A stretch of DNA of 64,000 nucleotides from Trichobilharzia regenti (lineage: Eukaryota; Platyhelminthes; Trematoda; Strigeidida; Schistosomatidae): NCBI GenBank assembly GCA_944472135.2, contig OX235270.1:55495267-55559266 (forward strand), read 5' to 3'. Shown one piece after another: positions 1 through 10,223 of the stretch. The notes beneath the pieces are model-generated. The model ran no database searches. It saw nothing but the letters and a program-made list of their open reading frames with translations, and was not told the DNA's origin. Position 1 is the first letter of the stretch; every line of letters starts with the position of its first letter. The position numbers and the translations under genes are program-made.

Positions 1-263
1 AGACCAAACAACGAATTGTACGACAAGTAAAGCCTAGTACATGCACAAACAAAGAAAAACCAAGCGTTACAATAGTCTAATACACGTTTATAGTAATCAC
101 ATATGCTGGAAAACGACGCTAACACAACCACGCAAATACAGCACCCGACAGCACGCACCCAAGGACAATTCAAACTGCAATTGACCGCCACCATTCTAGC
201 CAATGAAAGACGAAAAAAACTGAGTCGCGGAAAATATAACTCGCACAACCTATATCCTCACCC
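1..263 (-). mobile_element. Terminal segment of a MULE (Mutator-like) transposon, cut by the window edge
   Basis: This segment aligns, with scattered mismatches, to two separated pieces of the MULE at 31383-38877: positions 1-32 match 34326-34357 and 33-263 match 38646-38877. It ends in the same terminal inverted repeat (reverse complement starting GGGTGAGGATATAGG). Because it lacks the 4.3-kb LINE found in the other copy, it is the unoccupied version of that site. The terminus lies at 263; the neighbouring 9 bp (264-272) would be one target-site copy whose partner lies outside the window. No coding region is retained. Confidence 0.85.
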
Positions 264-973
264 GTAGACGTTTTAATGTAAAACATCTACTGTACCACAT
301 TTGGCATGTATTTTATGGGATGAAAATAGTTTCAGGGACGAACTAACCAACCTTCTTTGCACTAGTGAATAAACCACCCTCCCCATCCTCATCCCATCAA
401 GCTTTACTGTTATGATTCCTATATTTGTAATATTCTCTCGAATATTTTTGAGTTAATACTGCAAATGTGGACAATATCCTGTGTTCAATTTATATTATAA
501 GTAAATCAGATCCAATACTGTGACAAATGCTGAGAATTCCGTTTATGTATTACAAGTACTATTTTTCGAATTTAAGTAGATTATTATTAGACCATAATGC
601 CGACACTTTCTCCTGCTTGACCTGTTCTTCTAGCTTTTATCATGATGGTACAGTGTTTCACCGAACTCATCACACCTTATATCAGCCCTAAGTGTATACC
701 ACATGCAGGTAAAATGCTTATTAGCTAGGTATGCAAATCAAAGTAAACGCTTTCATCGTATATTTATTATTCATAATACTAACCAGTATGTAAGAACCAC
801 AATTTGACCAGTTATACAACGTTTAGTGTATTCGGACAAAATCAACCTACGCTGCTTACTTGTGTGACGCTCTAGGAACTCTATTTGATTCTGGAGGCAC
901 TTAGGGACATTCTATGAAGCCCTTGATTTCAGATGCCGATGAGATCTCCCTAAGTGGATATAGCAACCGTCAA
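264..973. other. Intergenic stretch, nothing recognised
   Basis: No open frame with recognisable protein, no tRNA-like boxes and no match to other repeats of the window were seen between the MULE end and the BEL/Pao LTR. Confidence 0.5.
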
Positions 974-1293
974 TGTCCAGGTCTCACTACACTAGCCCTC
1001 ACGCTGTCCTTGGAAGAATATCAGAAACTATGCGTATTAACTAACATGAAAAACGAGAACGCAAATTGGTGACTCAAGAACAGTTTGTTCTTGCACCAAT
1101 AGAGAGCCAAATATTAAGTTATCGCACACAAAGTCTAAGAATAAATCACAAGAATACTTCTGATAGTTTTCTCTCTTCCAACGAGCAGCGAACGATGAGA
1201 CGATGACTGCCGTATTGCTGACCCCCGCGAACAATATGGAGGAGTTTGGTTTGAGCAAACAACCATGAATTGATCGTTCAATCTTCAACTGCA
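974..1293 (-). repeat. 3' LTR of the BEL/Pao remnant
   Basis: Aligns over its whole length with 10224-10550, with blocks of near identity such as GATGAGACGATGACTG and TGAATTGATCGTTCAATCTT. Read on the minus strand it starts TGCAGTTGAAG and ends CTGGACA, giving the usual TG...CA ends. Flanking bases show some extra similarity, so the boundary is uncertain by up to about 8 bp. Confidence 0.75.
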
Positions 1294-1784
1294 TTGACAC
1301 TCCTTGCTAGAATGACTCTTGCAGAACGCAACGTTACCATAGCACCATCTCATGATGCTCTTCGCACATCATCTTATCTATTCACCATCAGTTGCCACTG
1401 AGATCGCTTGTCACTCATTTTGCCTCAGTTCTAGTAACGGTGACGTATGCGAGCCTCAGTCGTCCAAGATCTTGCTCCCCGGTGTGTGGGACCACAGATA
1501 ACAATTATCTCCGTATGCATTTCATTCTCAGCAATGGCCTCCCCGGCGTATACGACCCATCTGCTTTCTTTAACATCAATCAATTCATTCTCGGATGTAG
1601 AAGACTAGAAACAACTTCATAAGTAAGCACAACGAAAATTTTAACAAAATTACGCAATAACAACAAGGTACGAAAACAACGAGTAAACACAATGAATCCA
1701 AAAACACCAACTGATATGACACACCACATGTACATACAAACAGTGCACATAACCTCGCAGATCATGTATTGATGGAATTCCAGT

Positions 1785-2028
1785 GAAGAATCGCAGGACT
1801 TACACCAGTACGCCTGCAAACCTTCTCAAGTTGACGGCTGTAAGTTGTAGAATGTCCGGACACAAACAAGATTAACCAGCAATTAAAATAATTGGAACCC
1901 ACACAATCATTTAACACAAACATATGTACAGTCAACACATCAAATGTTGTGGATTCTGGCATGACGGACTACCCTTGAAGAACTGTAGGATTTACAGCAG
2001 TACGCTTACAACCCTTCTCAGGTTGACG
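1785..2028. repeat. Two 52-bp direct repeats, about 192 bp apart
   Basis: Positions 1785-1836 and 1977-2028 share a 52-bp unit (GAAGAA...TTGACG) with about three-quarters identity. A diverged relative may lie near 58050-58085 (ACATTCAGCAGTACGCTTAC) and another near 61012-61075. The unit contains CAGTACGC followed by CTTCTCA. Function unknown; it lies inside the BEL/Pao remnant. Confidence 0.5.
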
Positions 2029-2030
2029 CC

Positions 2031-3690
2031 CTAGGTTGGAAAATCGTCGCAGCGTTCATTTGCCCACTTCCCTCTATCAGCTATATCCTCAAATCTGAAC
2101 GATAACACACTCATGTCATTGTATCGTAGAATATAGATGACGAACAAACACACGACGTATCTGGTCAACCAAGCGTAGACACAGAGTAACTTACACCAAA
2201 GATAATAGCATTCAAATAGTAACTTGGAACTTGAAAAACCTTTCTTCATGCAAGTCAATTTAACACTTACCCTCTCATACACACTTGGCTTATCCTCACT
2301 AAACTGAGCAATATCTTTCGTCTTTTCAAATGCACCAATACTATCAAAGTCATTGCACAAGATACTTGAGTTGATGGGCGTCTTTTTCATTGTGGATGAC
2401 AACACCAACGACGACTGATTGATATCAGTTGATGAAGTTAGCGGTGGATCAGAAGCTGGTGTTGTTCGACTTTCAGAAAGTTGTCCAACTGCAAGACTAC
2501 CAACACTGCTGTCTTTTACTATCAGCTCCGGTTTAGCACTAGCATCTGATGATAGGTAGGCTTCACTCTGATCAATTACACTGACGGTGTGACAAGTATG
2601 CATGCCTTCTGCAACCGCATCTGCATTTAATTCTACTTCACATTCAAGTTGTACAGAACCCTTGTTCAACTTAGCAGCAGTTGGCATTCCCCTCATTTCA
2701 TCATGATCAACCAAAGACAAATCTGCACTATCATGATCATTATCACAAATATTCAATTCACCATCATCTATCTGGTCGACTTCATCATTTTCAAACTCTT
2801 TAATAACAGCAGTAGATGATTTGGGTTCTTCTTCACAAATCCCTAAAGATTTCATACCTTCACTCTGACTAGTAATACCTTGTAAACTTGTGGAGTCAGA
2901 ACTGCACTCTGAAGCAATAACTCTATTCTGCGACACTCTATTCAACAATGGCTTACCAGTTGCAATTACAGACTTCTTGACCGCACCGTTATCGTCACAC
3001 AATTCGGAGTCAGGCCTGGATTTCACATTTAGCTTATCACTGAACTTGCTCACTGGTTCACAGTTCACCTTTGTACGCACTTCTTGCAAACGTGTAAAAC
3101 ACAACCGTGTTTGTCTTGCATCTTGTAACTTATCTGTCGAGGATGTACTACGAAACCTGTTGCACTCACTAGATCTATATGCATTACTAGACATCATGGA
3201 GCCTTCTCGATATCCACCTCTCTGAGGCCTTTTCGTCATCAATGATTGCATTTTGCTCTCAGACTGCTCTATTCTAGGGGTGAGATGTAATAGACTGGCA
3301 AACTTGCTCATAGATTGATTGACACTATCGTTTACCAGTTTCAGGATATCATCAAATTTTGGCTCGATACCCTCATCCTCCATACGGGAGCTTATCTTCA
3401 CCCACTTCCTTTGCAGTCGAGTAGGTAGGCGTCTTGCTATTACTTCTAGTATAAAACTCGAGTTGAGATCACTCATGCAATTCATCGAAATCAATGCATT
3501 CTTGTAAGTCAACAGATTATGCAAAAACTCAGTGAGATTCTTGGAGTCATCTGTAGTTGACTAGCGTTACCTTCGACAGCTTCGAATACGTTCCTTACAA
3601 TCATTGAAGGTCATTGACGTAATATTCTCATAGACTCAGCGTATCCCTCACTAGGGGGCATGAGCTTACAGCACTGTATAGCTCTTAATA
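2031..3690 (-). pseudogene. BEL/Pao gag, central and C-terminal part
   Basis: From about 3690 downward a frame reads into residues such as PPSEGY and VRNVF, the part expected directly after the YC motif of the 9735-10048 fragment. It is then broken by a stop and a frameshift near 3540-3610. From 3524 a 497-residue open frame continues (LHNLLTYKNALISMN, then a long Ser/Asp/Glu-rich low-complexity region). No CCHC zinc knuckle is evident. The last 80 or so residues (YVVCLFVIYILRY) are hydrophobic and may be non-gag readthrough. The long open frame is notable for such an old element, but the upstream breaks make it a pseudogene as read here. Confidence 0.65.
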
Positions 3691-4499
3691 TATATTTCTT
3701 CCTGTTCATGCAGGAACATACCGATTGTACAGGCATGAATAAGTTATTATATATATTACACATAATTTAATGTATGATGAATTTACAGTTTGGTTGTTCT
3801 TTCTGACATTAGAGTCAGTCGGAACAGTCTGCTATAAAGTCTGTTTGTGTAGCACATAAAGAGATATAGAAATATTGTCTTCGCATTAACAAAAAACCCA
3901 GACATCAGATGAATGTAATACAAATATCTGGGGAAAATAAAGCTTGAAGTCAATTCTCCTATATAACTTTGTTGTGAGCAGCACCCTTGGCTTAAAGTTT
4001 ATTGATGTATTATGTTGAGATCAGTGATATATTTATTCCATTTTTTCAGCAGTCTTATCGTAGTTTTATAACAGGAAAGAAATTTGATCGTGGATACGAA
4101 AACTAGATAAGGTCATGTTAAGTTGTTTTACTGCATCAAATGGTGCCGAGGTCGATTCCAGAATTCTCCATTTGCTCCATTTGTGTCTGCATGGCGGACT
4201 GTATTCGTAAGTTCAGTAAAATGTTGAAAACTGTTTGAAAACCAGTTGCTTCTTCATTTCAGATCATGAATACTCATTTACAGCATGTTCGCCAGCGTCT
4301 TCAAATGGTAGAATTGGATCGTTCATGGAATTTGAGTGGTTATGAGATAGACGGTTTGGAATTAATCCTCATTTCAGTTTAGATGCAGGGTTGTTCGACC
4401 TCGACCAGAAGATGAATAGGAGCAGCAGAATACCAGAAAGAGAAAGTATGTGAACATGAAAAGGATATTAATGTATATATATAAATGTTTGTCAATTGT
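3691..4499. other. Unassigned sequence between BEL gag and CR1-A
   Basis: Belongs to the DNA inserted into gag but carries no recognised ORF. It could be the far 3' end of CR1-A or an independent insertion. A plus-strand segment (TCTTCATTTCAG at about 4250-4262, then about 115 bp open to a TAG near 4380) looks exon-like but matches no family known to me. Confidence 0.35.
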
Positions 4500-4897
4500 A
4501 TATTATACATTAGTAAAAATTTATCTTTATTTTAGTTGTCTTTTCACGTATTTATGCGAAGTCTTAGAGTTTATTTAGTGTCATAATGTGTATTAATGAG
4601 TCTGAGCGTTTTAGTGTTCTAATGACTGATGCGTTTTAGAAATAAGTGATGGGTTCTGGTAGGGATAGTCATTGGGACAAAACAGTTTATATAGCAAGCG
4701 TTTGAAGGTTACAATAGAGTGACACGTCCTATTTCTAAGGGTAAACTAATCCTGTATGTTCCGTACTAGTCTTTATGCATCCATGCTGCTAGTTTATTTA
4801 TAGTTTTAGATTGCTAAGGGTGTTGAAGTGCGTCTTTTAGGTGCTGTAGTAGATTAGTAGTTGATTCGTTTTAGGAGTAAATAGTTTATTAATATAA

Positions 4898-7800
4898 TCA
4901 GTAGAGTGAAACAGTCTGTATAGAGAGCGTTTGAAGCTTGTAACCGAAGAGCAAGTTCTGACATAGGCTATTCCATATTTTAGAATACATGACTGTGAAG
5001 AAGTTTTCACGGAGTGTTGACTTAAAAGAATGAGTTGTCACTGTGGAAGTTTGGTTACGCAGATCGTAAGAACCTTCCTGTGCGAATTGTATGTCCCTGT
5101 TACCTGAGAATGATATTTTGTGAAGGACCTTAAAGAAGAATATTAGGTTTATAATAAGTCGCCTTGTCCAAAGTGGGTCAAGTTTTAGGATCATGCACCG
5201 TGAGATGTAGTCTTTCTTACAATCGTAGCCAAGTAGTTTTGAGGTAAAATATCGTTGGATACTTTCCATCCTTAGCTTGTCACGTGTGCGAGTGCTGCTT
5301 ATAATAAATGGACAGTATTCTAGTAGTGGTCTGACACATGTTTTGTACAGAATTAGCTTGGCTTCATTGTCGTGAAAGTTCCTGAGTATGCATCCTAAGA
5401 GCATCCTCGATTTTCTAGTCTGTGATGCTACTTGCTCAGAGAATGTCAAGTCACTAGAGTACCTCAGGCCTAGGTCAACGACACTTCGGAGTCTTGTTAG
5501 GTTAGCAGATTGGAGCGTTAATTTCAGGTCAATTGAGGGTGCGCCGAAGCAGATCCAGCCACATTTGTTCAGATTAAATTGGAGATTCCATAGGGACGAC
5601 CAAGCAGTCATTTTATCTAATTCCTTCTGCACTACATTCTCGAAGTTCCCTAAGTCATCACGTTGGAATGTATAAGCTACTTTTAGGTCATCTGCAAAGA
5701 TGAATGGTTTCCCGTGCGTGAAGCAAGCGCATATGTCATTGATGTATAGTGTAAATAGGAGGGGTCCAATGACACTACCTTGTACTACACCAGAAGTGAT
5801 AGGGCTAGGTTTGGAGGTTGCAGACCCGAGTTTAACTATTTGGGACCTATTGTTAAGGAATGATTTAAGCCATCCTAATAATGGGTCACGTATTCCTAAG
5901 GAGTTCAGCTTATTTGTTAGCAGTAAATGGTCAACACGGTCAAATGCCTTAGAAATGTCAAAGTAGATGACAAGTACTAGTTGCCGTCTGTCACGACTGC
6001 TGGTTACAAAATTGAAGAAGTCTAGGTGACATGTTAAACATGATCTGGATTTCAGGAATCCATGTTGGTTCGGACTTATAATATTGCAGCTAAGCATATG
6101 TTTGATTAAGTTATCTTTGACTAGTCTCTCCATGATTCTAGATGCTATAGGTGTGATATTGATCGGCCGGTAGTTACTGACTTCAGTTTTCGAGCCAGAT
6201 TTGTGTTTAGGCATAATGAATGTTGTCTTCCATATGTCAGGGTAAGTTTGGGTTTCTAGGGACATTGTGAATATTTTAAGCAGCAGTAGAGGAATGTCAG
6301 GGCCACCATATTTATAGAAGTAAGATGATATACCGTCGGTACCGAAACCTTTTGAACTTTTGAGGGTTCTTATAGTTTGGTTAATATTAGCGTAAGTGAA
6401 TTGAACAGTGCTAATTTGGTTTGGTGTGAGTGGAGATGGAGTTTGTGCCATATTAGTAATAGGGTGTATATCGAGTAGCTGGACTGAGGGCTTAAGGTAG
6501 TTACCTGCAAACGTTTTGTTGAATAGTTCACATATGTCTGCAGAGTTAGTGCATAGCCTACCTTTGTCTATGAGGAGAGAAATGCTGTGATTTTTGCGAT
6601 TCATTCGCTTCCTTAAGATTTCTGTGAGTGCATACACTCTAGCAGGACTGGCTACTGCGATGCGTTCTTCCTTTCTCATACGGAAATCTCGAGCTTGTGA
6701 GATGGAGCTAAGGGTGTTAAGTATTAGACCTAGAGTGCCAAAGTCGTGGTGTTTGAAGTAACTTGTTGAGAGTCTCTTCAGTTTCGTACGATCCTTTGGT
6801 TTTATGAATGACTTTCTGTGTGGGGAAACCTTTAGTGTTTGGAGTGGAATGACAGCATCTAAGCATGTGTTAGTGTTATGGTAGAAGATGGTTAGGGCTC
6901 TCGATAGGTCATCAGTAGTGAAGTATTCATCCCATTTGGAGGATCTTAGCATTGATTCTACCAAGGCCCAGTTTGCCTTACTATAGTTCCTATATATTAC
7001 TTGTTGTGAAGTGGAGGTATGAGATGCATTGCTACTCAGCGGAATTGGCAGTGCACACATCACTGTTTTGTGGTCGCTCCCTGGAAACTCAGAACCTACT
7101 AGCGTTGAAAGGGGGCTTATATTGTGGCAGAAGATTAAGTCTAGTACGTTGTTACCTCTTGTGGGAGTAGTGACAGTTTGTTTCCAGCCAAGTATATCCA
7201 GTGTGTCTAAGAACTTATCAAATTTAGTTGGGCCTGTGGGTATATCCCAGTTGATTTCAGGTAAGTTAAAGTCCCCACATAGGATCTTATGATCGTATTG
7301 TAAGTCGGATAATTGCTCCAGAGTATTAATAAGTTGGGTCTCGTAATTACTAAAGGTGCCAGGTGCTCTGTAGGTGCATCCAATTAATGCTGTTACGTTA
7401 TTTAAGTGTACATTAACCCATAGAGTCTCAGGCATGTTAAGTGTACTACTTTCTAGCTGTGATACAGTAAGTGCATTCAGAAAGTACATGAGACAACCCC
7501 CTCCCTTACCACCTTCCCTGTCACACCGAAAGTGTGTGTAGTTATCTAAGCTTATTTCTTCATCCAGGATGTTCGAATGACACCAAGATTCAGTGATGAC
7601 AATTACAGGGGGTTTGTATATTACTGTGAGTGCTCTGAGCATCGGCAATTTATTTAGAACAGATCTAGCATTTATGAGGATTAGGTAAAGATGAGAGTTG
7701 AAGTAGCATTTGAAGTATTTAAGTTCGTTAGTCAGCCCCGAATATGGTTCAGCACCCAGTAGTTCTGCTTGACATGATGATCCTATGTTAAGAGGAGTTT

Positions 7801-8125
7801 CAGCATCATGCTCACCTATGTCTATCGAGTTGTTGTGTGCTGTTTTCGGTGAAGAATTAGGAGTTGGAGTACTGGATTTGCTATAGACTAAGGAATTTTT
7901 ATTTTTAGTTAGGTTACAGAAGTGGGTAGGGTTCTTTATTTGACCTATACTTGTGCAAGTGTCAAGTGTGCCTAATGGATACGGGTGCACTAGACCGTTC
8001 CTGTTTTCATGCAAGGAGGGAGCCAGCACTAGTGGTTTAGGAGTGTTAACATCCCTACCAGCTGTTTTTTCAACGCTGACAGGGACGCGGGGGATAAAAA
8101 ATGATTGGATCCTTGTGATGACCAT
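4898..8125 (-). CDS. CR1-A ORF2: endonuclease-reverse transcriptase
   Basis: An uninterrupted 1075-residue frame. Residues about 148-370 form an AP-type endonuclease (INARSVLNKL with Asn152, Glu179 in ITESW, then CGDFNLP, LDLIF and GSDH). The central third is the reverse transcriptase (YFDISKAFDRVDH, GVVQGSVIGPLLF and catalytic FADD), followed by the usual cysteine-poor C-terminal region. In this frame a stop lies 6 nt before ATG 8125, while a different frame (about 8404-8029, ATG at 8352) overlaps the start by 97 nt. Within that overlap lies T TTT TTA (8095-8101), a canonical -1 slippery heptamer read in the linking frame that leads exactly into ORF2. Translation may therefore start at ATG 8125 or by frameshifting. 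All catalytic motifs are present, so the element could be active. Confidence 0.88.
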   Translation of the reverse strand: MVITRIQSFFIPRVPVSVEKTAGRDVNTPKPLVLAPSLHENRNGLVHPYPLGTLDTCTSIGQIKNPTHFCNLTKNKNSLVYSKSSTPTPNSSPKTAHNNSIDIGEHDAETPLNIGSSCQAELLGAEPYSGLTNELKYFKCYFNSHLYLILINARSVLNKLPMLRALTVIYKPPVIVITESWCHSNILDEEISLDNYTHFRCDREGGKGGGCLMYFLNALTVSQLESSTLNMPETLWVNVHLNNVTALIGCTYRAPGTFSNYETQLINTLEQLSDLQYDHKILCGDFNLPEINWDIPTGPTKFDKFLDTLDILGWKQTVTTPTRGNNVLDLIFCHNISPLSTLVGSEFPGSDHKTVMCALPIPLSSNASHTSTSQQVIYRNYSKANWALVESMLRSSKWDEYFTTDDLSRALTIFYHNTNTCLDAVIPLQTLKVSPHRKSFIKPKDRTKLKRLSTSYFKHHDFGTLGLILNTLSSISQARDFRMRKEERIAVASPARVYALTEILRKRMNRKNHSISLLIDKGRLCTNSADICELFNKTFAGNYLKPSVQLLDIHPITNMAQTPSPLTPNQISTVQFTYANINQTIRTLKSSKGFGTDGISSYFYKYGGPDIPLLLLKIFTMSLETQTYPDIWKTTFIMPKHKSGSKTEVSNYRPINITPIASRIMERLVKDNLIKHMLSCNIISPNQHGFLKSRSCLTCHLDFFNFVTSSRDRRQLVLVIYFDISKAFDRVDHLLLTNKLNSLGIRDPLLGWLKSFLNNRSQIVKLGSATSKPSPITSGVVQGSVIGPLLFTLYINDICACFTHGKPFIFADDLKVAYTFQRDDLGNFENVVQKELDKMTAWSSLWNLQFNLNKCGWICFGAPSIDLKLTLQSANLTRLRSVVDLGLRYSSDLTFSEQVASQTRKSRMLLGCILRNFHDNEAKLILYKTCVRPLLEYCPFIISSTRTRDKLRMESIQRYFTSKLLGYDCKKDYISRCMILKLDPLWTRRLIINLIFFFKVLHKISFSGNRDIQFAQEGSYDLRNQTSTVTTHSFKSTLRENFFTVMYSKIWNSLCQNLLFGYKLQTLSIQTVSLY
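8095..8101 (-). promoter_or_regulatory. Candidate -1 ribosomal frameshift heptamer in CR1-A
   Basis: On the minus strand the linking frame reads cat-ttt-tta, giving T_TTT_TTA in the X_XXY_YYZ phase. A one-base backward slip enters the ORF2 frame (ttt-ttt-atc), which is open from there for over 1060 codons. A C-run and a possible short CTGT/ACAG stem follow. Function is inferred. Confidence 0.4.
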
Positions 8126-8360
8126 GGCTTATTATTCCACCTATTGTTTGATGCTAGTTGTGTCCTTGTGTGGGTTTCATGTGTACTGCATTGTGGGTTA
8201 GTTCCCAGCAGACTTGTACCATATATCCGGTCAAAATTTGTTTGTGTGCCATACTCTGAAGACCCTGAGTTGTTGATAGCCGAGTTCTGACTATTACCAC
8301 TTGTACTATTGAGGGTGACATTGTTGTGACATTGGATATCAGTGTGTGCCATGGTGCGAT

Positions 8361-9611
8361 TTAGCACGTTGTGGGTGCTAATACTATTGACCGTGGGAGT
8401 GTGGGCTTATTTAAGCTGCCACTGTTTTTGTTGGTATGATTTAGGGGCATATTTTCCTTATCTTTAGCAATGGAGTTATGGCTAGGAGAGGACAAAGTCG
8501 AATTTCGGGGGGTTTTGACTTTTTTTCTGGGGTTATTTAATGGCATTTTAGATTCTGCGGTGATAGGTGGTATGGTTTTGTTATTTATTTGGTTACAGTC
8601 TAGTGGCCTTTCGGCTGGTGTTGCACTCTGATGGGATAATTCTGTGTGTTTTGAGAGGGGTGATGCGGTGGGGTCTACTGTATCTTTCACAGGGTTGGGA
8701 ATAATGGCTGCTTGCAATGTCCTATTACCTATTTCACAATTAGTCTTAGCGAGATAGTTGTATGCGCGCCTTTCTATGACTGTTTTGTCCACCCCGACCT
8801 TTATATGTTTGTAGTTTCTGGCTTGCGATAGGGTGTGTTGGGAGTGGATGAATTTTCTGGTCTCTGCCGGTGTTTCGAACTGAAAACGAATAGGACAACA
8901 CTTTTCATGTTGACTCTTCTTCAGCCTATAGCACTTAGTCTTGGAGTTAGGCATTTTCGCTTCACTAAGTAAGATGCGCTGTACCTTTTTTAGTGCCTCA
9001 TTGTCCGGAACGTTGTAGACAATAGCACTCAGTTTTGCGTCGAGTCGTTTTGTTACTTCTGTGGTAACAAAATTAATGAGGTTATCTACCTTAGTTACCG
9101 ATTCTGTGTCAAGCTTGTTAAGGTTTACAGTTTTCATGAGGATAGTTAGAGGTGTCAATTCACAGACCTGCGATCTGATATCGCTGATCTGATCTGATAA
9201 TTTGGATATCTCGGTATTGGTTTCGATGTTTCCAGCATTTACTGACTTACTGTTTTTTATTTCCCTTAACTCAGCCTTAAGTTCTCCTATAGACAACTTT
9301 AGAAGTTCTATTTCTGAAGATAGTACTGAAAAAGAGCTTGATGGCTGGAGTTCTTCGATAAGCACATAAGGTGAAGGGAGGAGTTCTGTATGAGCAGAGG
9401 GTACTGAATTTTTAGGAGTAGTGCTAATACTGGCTGTCAGTACAGTTTTATCCTCAGTTCCAGCTCGACGCTTACGGCATACAAGTGAGTTATGTGACTC
9501 ACTATAGCCGTTTGTAGGGGGTGTGTTGCTTGATGTAGCAATCAAGGACGTTAAATTAGACACCAGTTTTACAGGGGAATGGGTTCGTTGCTTTTTACTT
9601 TGATTAACCAT
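8361..9611 (-). CDS. CR1-A ORF1 protein (nucleic-acid-binding/chaperone type)
   Basis: A 416-residue open frame starting at ATG 9611, about 60 bp inside the 5' end. A heptad-rich segment at about residues 97-150 (alternating Leu/Ile with Glu/Lys) looks like a coiled coil, as in many LINE ORF1 trimers. Residues about 195-300 form a globular region (VDNLINFVTTEVTKRLDAKL onward), and the C terminus is basic (NNPRKKVKTPRN). No PHD finger or CCHC motif is visible, unlike CR1-B ORF1. The stop codon is followed 9 nt later by the ATG of a linking frame. Presumed role by family: binds LINE RNA in the ribonucleoprotein. Specific function is inferred only from position and the coiled coil. Confidence 0.75.
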   Translation of the reverse strand: MVNQSKKQRTHSPVKLVSNLTSLIATSSNTPPTNGYSESHNSLVCRKRRAGTEDKTVLTASISTTPKNSVPSAHTELLPSPYVLIEELQPSSSFSVLSSEIELLKLSIGELKAELREIKNSKSVNAGNIETNTEISKLSDQISDIRSQVCELTPLTILMKTVNLNKLDTESVTKVDNLINFVTTEVTKRLDAKLSAIVYNVPDNEALKKVQRILLSEAKMPNSKTKCYRLKKSQHEKCCPIRFQFETPAETRKFIHSQHTLSQARNYKHIKVGVDKTVIERRAYNYLAKTNCEIGNRTLQAAIIPNPVKDTVDPTASPLSKHTELSHQSATPAERPLDCNQINNKTIPPITAESKMPLNNPRKKVKTPRNSTLSSPSHNSIAKDKENMPLNHTNKNSGSLNKPTLPRSIVLAPTTC

Positions 9612-9734
9612 AACTATTAGAAATGGGAGTTAGTGGTTACAAGTATGGAAGTAGTATAGTACTTGTGCAAGTACTACAACAAGATAAATTTTATGTAACG
9701 AATCACGTAAAAATGTAACGCAAACGTTGAACGT

Positions 9735-10048
9735 ACCGCGATACTTGAAGCAACTCCAGTGCAGTACCTCACTAAATATATCAATTTCAATTCATCACTT
9801 AATGAAAAACTACTCAGTATGATCTCAAACTCCTTTACAAACTGTAAATAATCCGCTGGGTTTCCGTCGAAACACTGTGGTTCAAATTTAGGGAGTTTGA
9901 TATTCCTATTATCCCTGAAAGGAGAAACAGTAACATCAACCATGTCAGGCTTAACATCAGACACACCGTTACAAGTAACAAACAAGTCACCATGACTTAC
10001 TTTCCTGTTTGCATCCAAGACACTCTGTCCCTTCTTTGACCCAGGCAC
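9735..10048 (-). pseudogene. BEL/Pao gag, N-terminal fragment
   Basis: The frame begins at ATG 10048 and encodes a gag-like segment (LPKFEPQCFDGNPADYLQF, then a YLVRYC motif) typical of the DUF1759-type gag domain of BEL/Pao elements. After about residue 105 the sequence stops looking like gag, and the frame ends at 9674. The continuation resumes on the same strand at about 3690. Known for the family: this protein forms the particle. Here it cannot be complete, because the second half lies about 6 kb away with foreign DNA in between. Confidence 0.7.
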
Positions 10049-10223
10049 TGTTGAACTTGACCCAATTCCAAAATTGTTCCAGACATTGCTTGTTCAAAGA
10101 AGACTTGGCCTGCACCAGGAAAGATGAATGGTGACTATCCAAACTGTCACCAACTGTCCTAATCCGTCAGAAACTGACTCCAAAATCGTTAGAAACTGTC
10201 AGCCACGTCTCGTAAACCGTTAA

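Larger units (their letters stand above)
4500..9670 (-). mobile_element. CR1/jockey-group LINE 'CR1-A' with intact ORFs
   Basis: Minus-strand element with ORF1 (9611-8361), a short linking frame (about 8404-8029) and ORF2 (8125-4898). It interrupts the BEL/Pao gag. The 5' end is close to 9670-9735. The 3' end is uncertain: a minus-strand AATAAA near 4523-4528 suggests about 4500, but the gag resumes only at about 3690. The 3' UTR contains a 32-bp direct repeat (about 4678-4709 and 4905-4936). Neither large ORF is interrupted, so the insertion is much younger than its BEL host. Confidence 0.8.

Noticed and set aside
1191..1215. GATGAGACGATG in the BEL LTRs as a hammerhead core
   Set aside because: The CTGATGA core is not matched and no GAAA with a closing stem II follows; it is simply a conserved LTR block.
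5388..5966. Plus-strand open frames inside CR1-A, and similar ones inside CR1-B (35057-36982) and gypsy (minus strand)
   Set aside because: They are antisense or alternate-frame shadows of the long retroelement ORFs, with no domains of their own.
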